A DNA stretch of 61,658 bases from Candidatus Hydrogenedentota bacterium (GTDB taxonomy: Bacteria > Hydrogenedentota > Hydrogenedentia > Hydrogenedentales > CAITNO01), in the NCBI GenBank assembly GCA_012730105.1, contig JAAYBJ010000019.1, positions 1 through 61,658 of the forward strand, read 5' to 3'. A program made the position numbers and the translations under genes. How positions within the stretch are numbered: position 1 is the first letter of the stretch; every line of letters begins with the position of its first letter. Below the pieces are notes generated by a model. That model saw only the letters and a list, made by a program, of their open reading frames with translations, was not told the DNA's origin and did not search any database. Shown here piece after piece: positions 27,620-37,837 of the stretch.

Positions 27620-28855
27620 TTATTCCGCGAAATATGCCTTGGGAGGGGTGGCATAGTCCTGAAAGCGCCGGGCGACTTCCGCTTCCTGCACGCTGCCGCT
27701 GTGCACATAGACCCTGTAGGCAAAGGACAACTCACCACCCGAGGGGATGGTGTAATCGCCATTTTCCGGTATCAGGCCGCGGTTGTATTCTTTTTCATTA
27801 AAGTGCGAGTACCCGAAGGCGTTTGCGCCCATGAGCCCGTAATTACGCACATGCCAGCTGGACGGGTGACGCAGGTTGGCCGGATTGTCAAAAATGGTGA
27901 GGCCGCGCCAGCCCACGCCGGGAACCTCCCCGGAAAAATCACACCAGGGGGACGGTTTTCCCCAAGCCTTCTCTTCACCCACATCGCCCAGCGCGTTCGT
28001 TATGACCGCCTTGGCGCGGCAGATATCCGGACGCATGCGAACGCTGACAATGCCGCCTTCCTTGGTGTCACTGAAAAACACTTCACCCTGGCTGGCCTTG
28101 AAGGTAACAAAAACATCAAGCAGACGAGCGTTTTCCGGGGTGGCATAAAAGCGGTATTCCCGGATCTCTTCAATAATGGGAGCGCCTTCCTTGGTTTCCC
28201 ACATGTTTGCTGAACGGATCCAGCCGTAGGCGTCGCCCGATCCGAAAGTCACGTCTTTGCTGCGCTGGTTCCCGGCGTCCGCGCCTTCGGCCCACAAGTC
28301 ATAGCCATTGACTTCACCATAAGCAGTCCAAAGGGACTTGTGATGCGGGTGGTCGCGGTCCAGCCTCGGGGTGGATTCCTCTTCCATCGGATAATCGCGC
28401 GTGATACCGACACCACCTTCGCTATTAAGCGGCCATAAAAAGGGCTTGCGCCATTGAGCGCCGTAGTGGTATGCAGTAAACAGTTTCCCGTCAATGTGCA
28501 CATCCACGACGTCTTCATCGGGCCGTTTCACCAGGTTAACGCGGGGAGCCTCGCCTTCCGTTTGTTCCACGGCGATTATTTCCCCCTTAATTTTTGCGCC
28601 CGCTTCCATGGCATCCACCAAAAATACCAGCGCGCCGTTCCTCAGGGTGGCGGGATACAGGGCGCTGGTTTCCATATTCTTTACGGCAACCGTGGCAGGC
28701 ATTTCCTTGGCTTCCAGGGCGATTTCCACCGGCACATGACGGCGGGGAGCGTCTCCGTTTTCTATGCTGATCGACTTTACGACGGTGTCGGCAAGTGCGC
28801 CGAACATGGTTAACAGCGCTGCTGAAAGCGTCAGCAATATCACAAGGCTTCGCAT
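27620..28855 (-). CDS. DUF6807 (PmoA-like) secreted protein
   Basis: The 411-residue protein has a signal peptide (LVILLTLSAALLTMFGALA, cleavage near 22). The body matches DUF6807 ('PmoA family') proteins abundant in planctomycetes and Hydrogenedentota: RPFLWPL-like KPFLWPLNSEGGVGITRDYP, then DHPHHKSLWTAYGEVNGYDLW, then DPSQGEVFFSDTKEGGIVSVRM-like and NYGLMGANAFGYSHF. The HPHH cluster is the most conserved part and may bind metal or substrate. The family often sits with carbohydrate-degradation genes; its biochemical role is unknown, and the 'methane oxygenase' name is misleading. It is convergent with the TauE/SafE gene and divergent from the hybrid kinase. Confidence 0.83.
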   Translation of the reverse strand: MRSLVILLTLSAALLTMFGALADTVVKSISIENGDAPRRHVPVEIALEAKEMPATVAVKNMETSALYPATLRNGALVFLVDAMEAGAKIKGEIIAVEQTEGEAPRVNLVKRPDEDVVDVHIDGKLFTAYHYGAQWRKPFLWPLNSEGGVGITRDYPMEEESTPRLDRDHPHHKSLWTAYGEVNGYDLWAEGADAGNQRSKDVTFGSGDAYGWIRSANMWETKEGAPIIEEIREYRFYATPENARLLDVFVTFKASQGEVFFSDTKEGGIVSVRMRPDICRAKAVITNALGDVGEEKAWGKPSPWCDFSGEVPGVGWRGLTIFDNPANLRHPSSWHVRNYGLMGANAFGYSHFNEKEYNRGLIPENGDYTIPSGGELSFAYRVYVHSGSVQEAEVARRFQDYATPPKAYFAE

Positions 28856-29045
28856 TCCTGATTTCTCCTGGTTGGTTGTGGGCGTTAAGCCCTTTCAGCA
28901 CAACAGCCTTTAGTTTAACAGATATCCTCTCATTGCGCAAAGCCACGCTCCTGCGACGAGGCCCAATCAGCGGGGTGGAGAAAACATACTACATTTGACA
29001 GGGGAAAAGTGGTACGATATTCATCGTAGAAAAGGAATTCACTGT

Positions 29046-32000
29046 ATGCAGGAACGGGGTAAAGAAACAACGGGCCACATCCGCAGGTGCGGGGTAGGGG
29101 TGTTTCTTCTGGTCCTGCTGCTGTCCGTGGGTGCGGGTTATGGGCAGCTGTCCGAGGCGAATGAAGAGGATAAGCCCGTTTATGTGTTCAAGGGCGATCA
29201 CGCCTATCCGCCTTTCGAATATCTGAAAGACGGAATTCCCACCGGGTTTAATGTGGATCTGCTCAATGCCGTTGCCCGGGTCATGCAGATGGATATTCGT
29301 ATTGAACTGGGGCCCTGGGACGAGGTGCGCCGGGAATTTGAAGCGGGTGAGATCGATGGTCTTACCGGTTTCTTTCAACATGAAACCAGGTCCGATTTGG
29401 CGGACTTTTCCGTGCCTTTTCTGCAAAGTTCGGTAACCTTTTTTAAGCAAAAGAATTCTCCGGACCAAAGTCTTAAGGCCGTGTGGAACAAGTCCGTTAT
29501 TGTACAAACCGGGGATATCGCACACGATTATCTTCTTGGGGAAAAGTATCCCGGAAAAATTATCGAGGAGTCTTCGGCCGCGGCGGCCTTGCGGCGGTTG
29601 GCACGTGGCGAGGGTGACGGCGCCCTGATGGAGCATACCCAGGCCATGTACCTGTGCAAGGAACTCGGCCTGCATAATATCGTTTCCACGGAAGAAAACA
29701 TCGCGCCGGCCTTGTATTGTTTTGCCGTGGCGAGGCAGAATGTGCGGCTCCTCGATCAGCTGAATGAAGGCTACCGCCTTGTTCTCGTTACCGGGGAATT
29801 CGGTCAGATCTGGCTGAACTGGTTCAAGGAAACCCTGGAGGAGGAAGGCGGCTTTTATTTTCCGATCAGCTATTTCCTTATCGCTGTCCTGATCATTGTA
29901 TCCGTACTTTCCTGGCTGGCGCTCTGGAGCTATCTGCTGCGCCGCGAAGTGGCCAGGCGCACCCGGGACCTGCGGGAAAGCGAGGAACGTTACAGAACCC
30001 TCTTTGAGAACAGCAGCGATTCCATGTTTCTTATTCGTGACCGGGTGCTGGACTGTAACCAGCAGGCCTGTAAGATGCTTAAGATGCCGCGCGAAGAATT
30101 GATAGGCATTACACCGTCCGAATTTTCTGCGCCCGTGCAACCGGACGGGCGGAACTCGGAAGAGGCTGCGAATGCCTATATTGCCGAGGCCCTGTCGGGG
30201 CATCCCCAGATATTCACTTGGGTACACAGGCGCAGTGATGGAGAACTCCTCGACGTCGAGGTGTCCCTGTGCCGGATTACGGGACTTTCAGAACCGGCCT
30301 GCCTGGCGGCTGTCCGCGATTTATCGACGCGTATCAAGGCGGAACAGGTGATGCGCAGTCAGCAGGATCTTCTGCGCACGATCATGGAAACCAGTCCCGT
30401 GGGAATCTGCACTTTCAGTCCCGGAGGCGTCATCAATTTTGCTAATGCGCAGATGGAACGGATTTTCCACATGAAACGTTCGGAGCTTTGCGGACGGGCT
30501 CATGATGACGTCCGGTGGGATATGTTGGATATCGACGGGAATCCTTTTTTAAAAGGCGAAACGCCTTTCCTGTACATTGTCAACCAGAAAAAACCTGTTT
30601 ATGACCTGCAGTATTCGGTGGCACGCACCGGCGGCGGGCGGGTGGTCCTGTCGGTCAACGCAACCCCGCTGCTCGGTGAAGACGGTATTATGACCGGTAT
30701 TGTCGCGACAATGGAGGACATTACCGCACGGGTTGAGATCGAGCGGGAACGCGAGGCGCGATGGCAGCGGATAGAACAACAGCAGGCGGCGATCATCCGT
30801 ATCGGCCGGGATGCGGCCGCAGTGGAATGGGACTTTACGGTTTTGGCCCAGATGATTGTGTCCCTTTCCGCTGAGGTGCTCGATGTCTCCTTCAGTTCCC
30901 TCTGGCTGTTGAACGAAGACGCAAGCCTGCTCGCCTGTATCGCCTCATCGGCGATTGAACCCGCTTCCGAAACAAAAGTCCTGCGCGTAGACGAAATACC
31001 CGCTTACATGGAAGCATTGGAGTCAGGCCGGCATGTGGATGCCCCGGATGCCCGGCACGACCCGCGCACCATGCATCTGCTGGAAAATTATCTCGTGCCC
31101 AACAAGGTGGGCGCATTGCTGGACGCGCCCGTACGCGTGGGGGGCAAACTGGTCGGCGTCCTGTGCAATGAACATCACGGCGGTCCGCGGTACTGGCGGC
31201 CCGATGAACTGCAATTCGCGGCAGAGATATCCGACCAGGTATCCCAGGCGCTGGTGCTCCAGGAACGTCGCCGTACTGAGGAAGAACGGCGGATGTACGA
31301 AAAACGCATGCAACAGTCGCAGAAACTGGAAAGCCTGGGCATTCTTGCCGGCGGTCTTGCCCACGATTTCAACAATCTGCTGACGGCGATTATGGGCAAC
31401 GTGGACCTGTCGCTTATGGACATTCCCGAAGAGAATCCGGCAACCTCTTCCCTGAAAGAGATCAAGGCCCTGTCAAACCGCGCCGCCGACTTGTGCCGTT
31501 CCATGCTGGCCTATGCCGGTAAAGGCACTTTCGTTATCAAACCGCTCGGTTTGAATGAAGAAGTACGGCAGATGGGACAGATGACCGCGTCTTCGATTAC
31601 CAGGAATATTCATGTTGTTTATGCGCTTGACGATAATCTTCCCGCCGTGGATGCGGATAAAGGCCAGATTCACCAGGTCATAATGAACCTGCTTCTGAAT
31701 GCCGCCGAGGCCATAGGGGACAAAAACGGCACCATCACGGTTCGCACGGAGAAAGTGGAATGTGATCCTGACTATTTTCAGGACGGCTATTTTACAGATA
31801 TGCTCGAAGACGGAACCTATGTGGCCCTGGAAGTATCAGACACGGGCGCAGGCATGGATCGTGAGACGCTGGAGAAAATTTTTAATCCTTTTTTCAGCAC
31901 CAAGTTCGTCGGCAGGGGTATGGGGCTTTCCGGCGTACTGGGCATCGTGCGCGGGCATAAGGGCAGCATCCGGGTGTACAGTGAGCCCGGGCATGGCTCC

Positions 32001-32450
32001 ATTTTCACGGTGTTGCTTCCCGCAAGTACCGGGACGTATGAAAGCGACCATGGTTTTCTGGAAAGCGCTTCTACGCAGGGCGAATACACAACCGTGCTGC
32101 TGGTGGACGCCAACCTGTCTTCACAGCGGATAACCACGAAGATACTGGGCCGCCTGGGATATGCGGTGGTCACGGCGGCCGGGCTTGAGGAGGCGGCGGA
32201 CCTGTTGCGGAACGGCCGGCATTCAATTCCGTGCATGATTATCGAGCATGCGCCCAACTTCCCCTTCGATGAACAGAAAATTCGGGAACTTCGCCGGGAA
32301 TTTGGGCGCACCGCCCTTCTGATGACCACCGACCTGGAAGAACGGGACGCCGCGCGCCTCTATGGACGGCTTGGTTTTGTAAGTTTCCTGCAAAAGCCCT
32401 ATCGTGTGGCGGAGCTCGCCGCCAAGATCAGTACATGTATCGGTGGGTAG
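29046..32450 (+). CDS. Periplasmic-binding hybrid sensor histidine kinase with degenerate receiver
   Basis: The product has 1134 residues from the ATG at 29046 (AAGGA upstream). Domains: signal sequence; family 3 solute-binding sensor (about 40-265, FKGDHAYPPFEYL to GEFGQIWLNW); membrane helix (YFLIAVLIIVSVLSWLALW); two PAS domains; a GAF domain; HisKA with His773 (GLAHDFNNLL); HATPase (NLLLNAAEAIG, DTGAGM, GMGLSG); and a C-terminal receiver. The receiver has lost its chemistry: the acidic pair is VDA (Asp1021, Ala1022) and the phospho-acceptor position carries Glu1067 (MIIEHAP), while QKP keeps the lysine. It probably senses an amino acid or similar ligand. No separate response regulator is adjacent. 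Confidence 0.88.
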   Translation: MQERGKETTGHIRRCGVGVFLLVLLLSVGAGYGQLSEANEEDKPVYVFKGDHAYPPFEYLKDGIPTGFNVDLLNAVARVMQMDIRIELGPWDEVRREFEAGEIDGLTGFFQHETRSDLADFSVPFLQSSVTFFKQKNSPDQSLKAVWNKSVIVQTGDIAHDYLLGEKYPGKIIEESSAAAALRRLARGEGDGALMEHTQAMYLCKELGLHNIVSTEENIAPALYCFAVARQNVRLLDQLNEGYRLVLVTGEFGQIWLNWFKETLEEEGGFYFPISYFLIAVLIIVSVLSWLALWSYLLRREVARRTRDLRESEERYRTLFENSSDSMFLIRDRVLDCNQQACKMLKMPREELIGITPSEFSAPVQPDGRNSEEAANAYIAEALSGHPQIFTWVHRRSDGELLDVEVSLCRITGLSEPACLAAVRDLSTRIKAEQVMRSQQDLLRTIMETSPVGICTFSPGGVINFANAQMERIFHMKRSELCGRAHDDVRWDMLDIDGNPFLKGETPFLYIVNQKKPVYDLQYSVARTGGGRVVLSVNATPLLGEDGIMTGIVATMEDITARVEIEREREARWQRIEQQQAAIIRIGRDAAAVEWDFTVLAQMIVSLSAEVLDVSFSSLWLLNEDASLLACIASSAIEPASETKVLRVDEIPAYMEALESGRHVDAPDARHDPRTMHLLENYLVPNKVGALLDAPVRVGGKLVGVLCNEHHGGPRYWRPDELQFAAEISDQVSQALVLQERRRTEEERRMYEKRMQQSQKLESLGILAGGLAHDFNNLLTAIMGNVDLSLMDIPEENPATSSLKEIKALSNRAADLCRSMLAYAGKGTFVIKPLGLNEEVRQMGQMTASSITRNIHVVYALDDNLPAVDADKGQIHQVIMNLLLNAAEAIGDKNGTITVRTEKVECDPDYFQDGYFTDMLEDGTYVALEVSDTGAGMDRETLEKIFNPFFSTKFVGRGMGLSGVLGIVRGHKGSIRVYSEPGHGSIFTVLLPASTGTYESDHGFLESASTQGEYTTVLLVDANLSSQRITTKILGRLGYAVVTAAGLEEAADLLRNGRHSIPCMIIEHAPNFPFDEQKIRELRREFGRTALLMTTDLEERDAARLYGRLGFVSFLQKPYRVAELAAKISTCIGG

Positions 32451-32548
32451 GCGCCGCGTGTGTTGCCCTGCCCCCCCGGCTTGGGGGATAATGAATACCC
32501 GGTTTGCACCTCGCACCGGAAAGAACCATAAAGAGAGAGGAGATACCT

Positions 32549-33481
32549 ATGCGCAGACTAAGTGTTGTCGCCCCCGAATGGTGGGATTATACCACGTTGG
32601 ATGACGCCCTGCTGTCGGATGTGGCGCGTCTGTCGGAAAAAGACCTCGCCCAACTGTCGCGTGACGGGTTCCGCGTGGTGTTTCACGAGACGCTGGAAGA
32701 TTTCTATCTTGCCGAGGCGCTCGAGTATATCGAGGCGTGGCGCGCCTCCACGCCAGACAACCCGGCGGGCATCTGCGGCCCCATCGGCCCCACGGAGCAA
32801 CTGCCGCTGGTGGCGCGGCTGGTCAACGCCTTCGATTTGAACCTGAACGCGCTGAACGCCCAATTCTGGGGCATGGACGAGTGGGTGCAGGATGGCAAGG
32901 CCGTGGAGGAGTCCCATCCGCTTTCTTTCAAAAAGGCGGACATGGATCTTTGTTTCAACCTGATCCGGCCCGAGCTGCGGCCCCGCCCGGAAAACCTGCA
33001 TTTTCCCGCCGGCGACGTGGTCGGGTACAGCGCTTCCTTTGATTCCATGCGCTGCCTGATCATGCAGGGCGGTCAGGGCGACGTCAAACATTGGGCCTTC
33101 AACGACCCACCCAAACGGCAGGGCGCCTGGAAAGACGCGCCCCCTTCCCCCGAAGAGTACTGTAAACTCGGCACGCGCATGGTGGATCTGCATCCCATGA
33201 CCGTTATGCAGAACGCGCGTACCTCGGGCGGCGGCCGCCTGTCGGAAGTGCCCAGCCAGGCCATGACCGTGGGACCTGTGGAAACCTGGAAGTCCGGACG
33301 GGTCTCCATCTGGCAGGCAGGCAACCATGACAATCCCTTCGGCATGCGCCTGACGGCGTTCATGATCGGAAAGGGCCTGCCCGACAGCGCCGTGCCCATG
33401 AGCCTGCTGGCAAATCACCCCGACGTGGTGTTTCATTATTACCGTCCCGCCATCGGCGACTGCAGTATCGAGATGCACTGA
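32549..33481 (+). CDS. NagB/glucosamine-6-phosphate isomerase-like protein
   Basis: The 310-residue protein starts at the ATG at 32549 (AGAGGAG 7 bp upstream). It has the NagB/RpiA/SOL fold pattern: [31 protein letters not shown] corresponding to the MDEY motif, and [15 protein letters not shown] corresponding to the D-G-H-I-A-F catalytic loop with Asp and His kept. It is longer than NagB (about 266 residues), and its [16 protein letters not shown] and [18 protein letters not shown] segments define a subfamily seen in PVC-type genomes. The reaction is probably aldose-ketose isomerisation of a sugar phosphate, with deamination unproven. TatD follows after 11 bp. Confidence 0.78.
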   Translation: MRRLSVVAPEWWDYTTLDDALLSDVARLSEKDLAQLSRDGFRVVFHETLEDFYLAEALEYIEAWRASTPDNPAGICGPIGPTEQLPLVARLVNAFDLNLNALNAQFWGMDEWVQDGKAVEESHPLSFKKADMDLCFNLIRPELRPRPENLHFPAGDVVGYSASFDSMRCLIMQGGQGDVKHWAFNDPPKRQGAWKDAPPSPEEYCKLGTRMVDLHPMTVMQNARTSGGGRLSEVPSQAMTVGPVETWKSGRVSIWQAGNHDNPFGMRLTAFMIGKGLPDSAVPMSLLANHPDVVFHYYRPAIGDCSIEMH

Positions 33482-33492
33482 TCGGAAACGTT

Positions 33493-34257
33493 ATGCAGCT
33501 GGTGGATGTCCACTGCCATCTCGAAAGTGAAGCCTTTCAAGAGGGCCTTGATGAGACGCTGGAAATGGCCCGCCGGGCGGGTGTGCGCAAGCTGATAACC
33601 GCTTCGGTGCATCCCGCCCAGTGGGCCCTTTCGGCGGCCTTGGCAGCGCGCTTCAAGGCGGTGGAATTCGCCGTGGGTGTTCATCCCTGGTATTGCCCCG
33701 AAGAGGTTATGCCGCACTTGTCGAGCCTGCCTGAGGCTGCAGCCGATGCCGTGGCTATCGGTGAAATCGGCCTGGATTCCAAAACAGAGCGCTTCCCCCT
33801 GGCATGGCAGATCAAGGTGTTGATTCCCCAGCTGCGTGCCGCCTGTGACCTCGGGCTTCCCGTGATCCTGCATTGCCGGGGCGCGTTCAACGAACTGCTG
33901 GCCCTTTTCAAGAAATACGGCCCGCCACCGGGAGGGGTTCTGCATAATTTTTCCGGCAGCCCGGAACTGGCGGAACAGTTTATGGAGTACGGGCTCGCGT
34001 TCAGCATGGGGGGCGTTTTAACCTGGCGTAACAGCGCCAAGCGCGCCCGTGTGCTGCGGCGCATTTACCCGGATCATTTTCTGCTGGAAACCGACGCCCC
34101 CGATATCCCGCCGGTGGAGGCGCGGGGTGCCATCAACACGCCCGCCAACATCCTGTATAATCTTCGCGCGGCTGCGGAACTGCTGGACCTGCCCGCGGAA
34201 GAGGTGGCTGAGGCTACCACACGGAACGCAACACGCATTTTCAAACTGCGCCTGTAG
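33493..34257 (+). CDS. TatD family metal-dependent hydrolase
   Basis: The 254-residue protein shows the TatD fingerprint: metal-binding DVHCHLES at the N-terminus, GVHPWY, AIGEIGLDSK, PVILHCRGAFNELL, and the late LLETDAPDIPPVE with the final metal ligand Asp. TatD proteins are cytoplasmic metal-dependent deoxyribonucleases or related phosphoesterases involved in DNA repair and turnover. Length is normal for the family (about 260). It lies in a tight unit after the NagB-like gene and 32 bp before tcdA. Confidence 0.9.
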   Translation: MQLVDVHCHLESEAFQEGLDETLEMARRAGVRKLITASVHPAQWALSAALAARFKAVEFAVGVHPWYCPEEVMPHLSSLPEAAADAVAIGEIGLDSKTERFPLAWQIKVLIPQLRAACDLGLPVILHCRGAFNELLALFKKYGPPPGGVLHNFSGSPELAEQFMEYGLAFSMGGVLTWRNSAKRARVLRRIYPDHFLLETDAPDIPPVEARGAINTPANILYNLRAAAELLDLPAEEVAEATTRNATRIFKLRL

Positions 34258-34289
34258 GGACAGGTTGCGGATCGGCTGGGAAAAGAACG

Positions 34290-35054
34290 ATGGTCCCTGA
34301 GTCTATAAATAAGGATTGGCAGCATCGTACCCGCCTGCTGGTGGGTGATGAGGGTATGGAGCGCCTCCGTCGTGCATCCGTGGCCGTCATCGGTCTGGGC
34401 GGGGTCGGCGGTTATGCTGTGGAAGCCCTGGCCCGGGCAGGGGTGGGACGGCTGTTACTGGTGGATTGCGACACTGTGGATCCGACCAATATTAACCGCC
34501 AGATCATCGCCCTGGACGCCACGGTGGGGATGCGGAAAACCGACGCGACCCGCAACCGCGTGGCGGCGATACATCCCGGGGCGACGGTTGAGACTCGGGA
34601 TCTGTTTGTGGAAGAAGCTGCGCTGGAGCAACTAACTTTGGATCAAACGTGGCACGTCATTGATGCCATTGACATGCTTGACGCGAAGGTCGCGCTGTTG
34701 CGTTACCTTCATGGGCGGGCCATTCCTTGTGTGTCAAGCATGGGAGCGGGCCTGCGTCTGGACCCGTCGCGTGTGCAGGTGGCCGACATCAGCAAGACGC
34801 GCGGCTGCCCCCTGGCGCGGCAGGTGCGGCAGCGGCTGCGCGGCACCGGCATTCACAAGGGCATTTTATGTGTTTTTTCCGACGAGCCGCCTTTGCGCGC
34901 AATTGAGGTTGAAGCGGATTGCCTGCGCCAAAAATCCCGCTCCTCCGCCGCTTGCAAGGCGCCGGTGGGAAGCATTTCCTATCTGCCCGCCCTCTTCGGC
35001 TTGACGGCCGCCGGGACGATAATCAATGCCATCTTGAAAGGAACCCTGCCATGA
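34290..35054 (+). CDS. tcdA: tRNA threonylcarbamoyladenosine dehydratase
   Basis: This 254-residue E1-like enzyme converts t6A37 in tRNA to cyclic t6A using ATP. The nucleotide-binding motif VAVIGLGGVGGYAVEALARAG, followed by LVDCDTVDPTNINRQI and DAIDMLDAKVALLRYL, matches TcdA/CsdL, as do GAGLRLDPSRVQVADISKTRGCPLARQVR and VFSDEPP. TcdA-like proteins lack the catalytic cysteine role of true E1 enzymes. Its stop overlaps the next gene's start as ATGA, so the downstream GDPD gene is translationally coupled. Confidence 0.93.
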   Translation: MVPESINKDWQHRTRLLVGDEGMERLRRASVAVIGLGGVGGYAVEALARAGVGRLLLVDCDTVDPTNINRQIIALDATVGMRKTDATRNRVAAIHPGATVETRDLFVEEAALEQLTLDQTWHVIDAIDMLDAKVALLRYLHGRAIPCVSSMGAGLRLDPSRVQVADISKTRGCPLARQVRQRLRGTGIHKGILCVFSDEPPLRAIEVEADCLRQKSRSSAACKAPVGSISYLPALFGLTAAGTIINAILKGTLP

Positions 35055-35863
35055 TACATGTCCTGTTGATCGCGATGCTCCTGCTCGGACCCGCCGCGTC
35101 CACGGACGTGGTCCCGATGCGCGCGCCGAACAATGGTGGTGTCTACGTGGTGGCCCATCGTGGCGTTCATGAAGGCATTCCGGAAAACACGCTTGCCGCC
35201 TACCGTAAGGCCATTGAACTGGGAGCGGACTTCGTCGAAATCGACCTTCGCGAAACCCGTGACGGCCGTTTTGTCAGCATACACAATCACACGGTGGATG
35301 ACTATACGAAAGACGCGACGGGAGCGGTTAAGGATTTCACACTGGAGGAACTGCGCGCGCTGGATATCGGCAGCCGGGTCGGGCCGGAATGGGCGGAGGA
35401 GCGGATTCCGGTTTTTGAGGACATCCTTGAATTATGCCGCGGCAAAATCGGTATTTATCTGGACATGAAACAAGGGGACGTGAAGAAGGCGGCCGCATTG
35501 GTGCGCGAATACGACATGGCCAGCGACGTGCTTTGGTATGTGGGCGGTCCCCAGCTTCGCGAACTGCGCGCCTGTTGTTCGGAATGCCTGGTCATGCCCG
35601 ACCCCGGACCGAAACGCAATCTCGGCCGTATTTTGGAGGATGGTTCTCCCGGTCTGGTCGCATCCGTATGGAAGCATATCAGCGAATCCTTCGTGCGTAC
35701 ATGCCACGAAGCGGGCGCCAAGGTAATTGTGGATGAAGGCGGACCCGAAAGTTGGGAAACCTTGCTTGGTTGGGGGGTGGACGGTATCCAGACAGACCAT
35801 GTAGCCGGCTTGGTTGAAAAACTTCGAACCCGGGAGCCGTCCGGAGATGGGGGACAGCCATGA
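35051..35863 (+). CDS. Glycerophosphodiester phosphodiesterase, secreted
   Basis: The 270-residue GDPD starts at the ATG at 35051, inside the ATGA overlap with tcdA. A signal peptide (IHVLLIAMLLLGPAAS) precedes the TIM barrel: VVAHRGVHEGIPENTLAAYRKAIELGADFVEIDLRETRDG with the catalytic His-Arg and Glu-Asp metal ligands, then SIHNHTVDDYT with the second His, and a late DGIQTDHV. It hydrolyses glycerophosphodiesters from phospholipids to glycerol-3-phosphate and an alcohol. The export signal places it in the periplasm. It overlaps the glycosyltransferase by 4 bp. Confidence 0.9.
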   Translation: MIHVLLIAMLLLGPAASTDVVPMRAPNNGGVYVVAHRGVHEGIPENTLAAYRKAIELGADFVEIDLRETRDGRFVSIHNHTVDDYTKDATGAVKDFTLEELRALDIGSRVGPEWAEERIPVFEDILELCRGKIGIYLDMKQGDVKKAAALVREYDMASDVLWYVGGPQLRELRACCSECLVMPDPGPKRNLGRILEDGSPGLVASVWKHISESFVRTCHEAGAKVIVDEGGPESWETLLGWGVDGIQTDHVAGLVEKLRTREPSGDGGQP

Positions 35864-36741
35864 TTCCAAGTGTCTCCGTTGTCATACCGTCCTACAATCC
35901 CAAAACATCGTTGTTGCGCGAACTCTATGATTCCCTGCTGTCCCAATCCTTAGGGGACTTTGAGGTTATTCTTGTGGACGACGCCTCTTCCGACGTGTCC
36001 GCCTATGCATGCATACAGGACAAGCGTTTTCGCATCTTATATCAAGGCCGTAACCACGGGCCCGCCGCCTGCCGTAACCGGGGCGCCCGCGCCGCGGAGA
36101 GCGAGTTTTTGTTCTTTACAGATACGGACTGTGTGCTCGATCCGGATGCTTTGAAGCAGGTGGTGGATAACCTGTACGGCGGGGCCATCCTCATGGGGAA
36201 TACTATTACGCGGGTCAGGACACCCTTCGGCAGGGCCGTGGCCTTGCTGGGTTTCCCGGGCGGCGGCATCCTGGGCTTTGACAAGGTCTGGCGTGTGGAT
36301 GAGGAGGGGTATACCAACAGTTTCAGCAGTTGCGCCCTCGCCTTTCGCAAGGTGGTATTTGAAACACTGGGCGAGTTTGATGAGACCTTTCCCGTTGCGG
36401 GAGGCGAGGACACGGTCTTGGCGCGGCAGGCCGTGCTGGCCGGCTGCCGGATCCGCTATGTCCCGGCGATACGAGTCTTCCATGTAGAAAAAGGCGACCT
36501 GTGCGGGTTTCTTCGCTGGCAGCTGACGCGGGGGCGAGGCAACTATCACATCAAGAAGCGCGTGGACAAAGTGGGGGGTTATCTCAAATTGCGCTTTTGG
36601 ACCTTCAAGAACAGCCTGCGCGCCGCCGGGCCCCGCTATTTCCTGCCGGTGGGCGCGCTTATTGTCCTGTCTGTGGCGTTTCAACTAACCGGTATGTTGC
36701 TGGAAGCGCGCCGCATCAATCACCACCCCCATAAATCGTAA
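35860..36741 (+). CDS. Glycosyltransferase family 2
   Basis: The 293-residue GT-A enzyme begins with SVVIPSYNP and ILVDDASSD, then shows FFTDTDCVLDPDAL with the DxD metal motif and FDETFPVAGGEDTVLARQA with the ED catalytic base motif. A C-terminal hydrophobic segment (YFLPVGALIVLSVAFQLTGMLL) should anchor it in the inner membrane. It transfers a sugar from a nucleotide donor to an unknown acceptor such as lipid or polysaccharide. Start overlaps the GDPD stop as ATGA. Confidence 0.87.
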   Translation: MIPSVSVVIPSYNPKTSLLRELYDSLLSQSLGDFEVILVDDASSDVSAYACIQDKRFRILYQGRNHGPAACRNRGARAAESEFLFFTDTDCVLDPDALKQVVDNLYGGAILMGNTITRVRTPFGRAVALLGFPGGGILGFDKVWRVDEEGYTNSFSSCALAFRKVVFETLGEFDETFPVAGGEDTVLARQAVLAGCRIRYVPAIRVFHVEKGDLCGFLRWQLTRGRGNYHIKKRVDKVGGYLKLRFWTFKNSLRAAGPRYFLPVGALIVLSVAFQLTGMLLEARRINHHPHKS

Positions 36742-36772
36742 TTCATCTTGTGCCGCCCCGTCCCCGCTGTGT

Positions 36773-37837
36773 ATGCTACACACCATGTTCACAAATGCGC
36801 TTACAGAAGAAACAAGAACTTGCGCCACCACTTCCGTGCCTGTGCCCTTGCTGCGTGTAGACGGTCTCGCCGTCGTGTTTCAGACCGACCAGGGTGTGGC
36901 GCGTGCCGTGGACCATGTCTCCTTCAGCCTGGATGCAGGCACGACCTTGGCGCTAGTCGGCGAAAGCGGCTGCGGCAAAAGCGTTACGGCCCTTGCCCTG
37001 TTGCGCCTGATTCCGTCGCCGCCCGGGCGCATCGCGGACGGCCACATTCATTTTGATGGGAAGCGCCTACTGGACCTGCCCGAGTCAGCCATGCGCCGCA
37101 TCCGCGGCAACGATATCAGTATGATTTTCCAGGAGCCTATGACATCGCTTAACCCGGTGTTTCGTATTGGGGCGCAGATTGAGGCCGTGTTGAGGCTTCA
37201 TCGCGGGCTTTCTAGGCCGGATGCACGAGACGCGGCCCTGGAAATGCTGCGACGGGTGGGCATACCGGCCGCTGAGCGGCGCATGGAGGAATTCCCGCAC
37301 CAGATGTCGGGCGGCATGCTGCAGCGCATCATGATCGCCATGGCGCTGGCCTGTGATCCGAAACTGCTGATCGCCGACGAACCCACCACGGCCCTGGATG
37401 TTACCATCCAGGCGCAGATACTTGATCTGCTCCGGGATCTGCGACAGCAGTCACGTCTGGCAACCCTGCTCATCACCCACGACCTCGCCGTGGTGGCAGA
37501 AGCCGCCGATGCCGTGGCCGTCATGTACGCCGGCAAGATTGTGGAAACCGCACCGGTGGCGGAGCTTTTCGAGGCGCCAAGCCATCCCTATACCCAAGGG
37601 TTGTTTGCCTCGCTGCCCGCAGTAAACCAGCCGGGTAAACGGCTCGCGACTATTGAAGGCGTGGTGCCACCCATCACGGCCTTTCCCACAGGATGCCGGT
37701 TTCATCCCCGCTGTAGTCATGCCATGCCGATATGCCGGGCCCAGGAACCGCCATTGATGTGCGGCGCCGCCTCCCACCCGACTGCATGCTGGCTGCATCA
37801 GGAACCCGGGAATGCGACGGGGAGCGGCGTGTCATGA
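36773..37837 (+). CDS. oppD: Oligopeptide/dipeptide ABC transporter ATP-binding protein (OppD type)
   Basis: The 354-residue ATPase has Walker [10 protein letters not shown]-loop [12 protein letters not shown], signature MSGGMLQR, Walker [13 protein letters not shown] and the H-loop THD. The C-terminal oligo-HPY extension ([17 protein letters not shown]) marks the Opp/Dpp family and may bind a [4Fe-4S] cluster through its cysteines. The start is uncertain: ATGs at 36773 and 36785 are both possible and neither has a clear ribosome site. The next gene, OppF type, overlaps by 4 bp. No permease or binding-protein gene accompanies them within the window. Confidence 0.9.
   Translation: MLHTMFTNALTEETRTCATTSVPVPLLRVDGLAVVFQTDQGVARAVDHVSFSLDAGTTLALVGESGCGKSVTALALLRLIPSPPGRIADGHIHFDGKRLLDLPESAMRRIRGNDISMIFQEPMTSLNPVFRIGAQIEAVLRLHRGLSRPDARDAALEMLRRVGIPAAERRMEEFPHQMSGGMLQRIMIAMALACDPKLLIADEPTTALDVTIQAQILDLLRDLRQQSRLATLLITHDLAVVAEAADAVAVMYAGKIVETAPVAELFEAPSHPYTQGLFASLPAVNQPGKRLATIEGVVPPITAFPTGCRFHPRCSHAMPICRAQEPPLMCGAASHPTACWLHQEPGNATGSGVS

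Noticed and set aside
27620-28855. Annotation as a methane/ammonia monooxygenase subunit A
   Set aside because: The 'PmoA' family label is a historical name; the protein is soluble and secreted and lacks the membrane helices of true PmoA.
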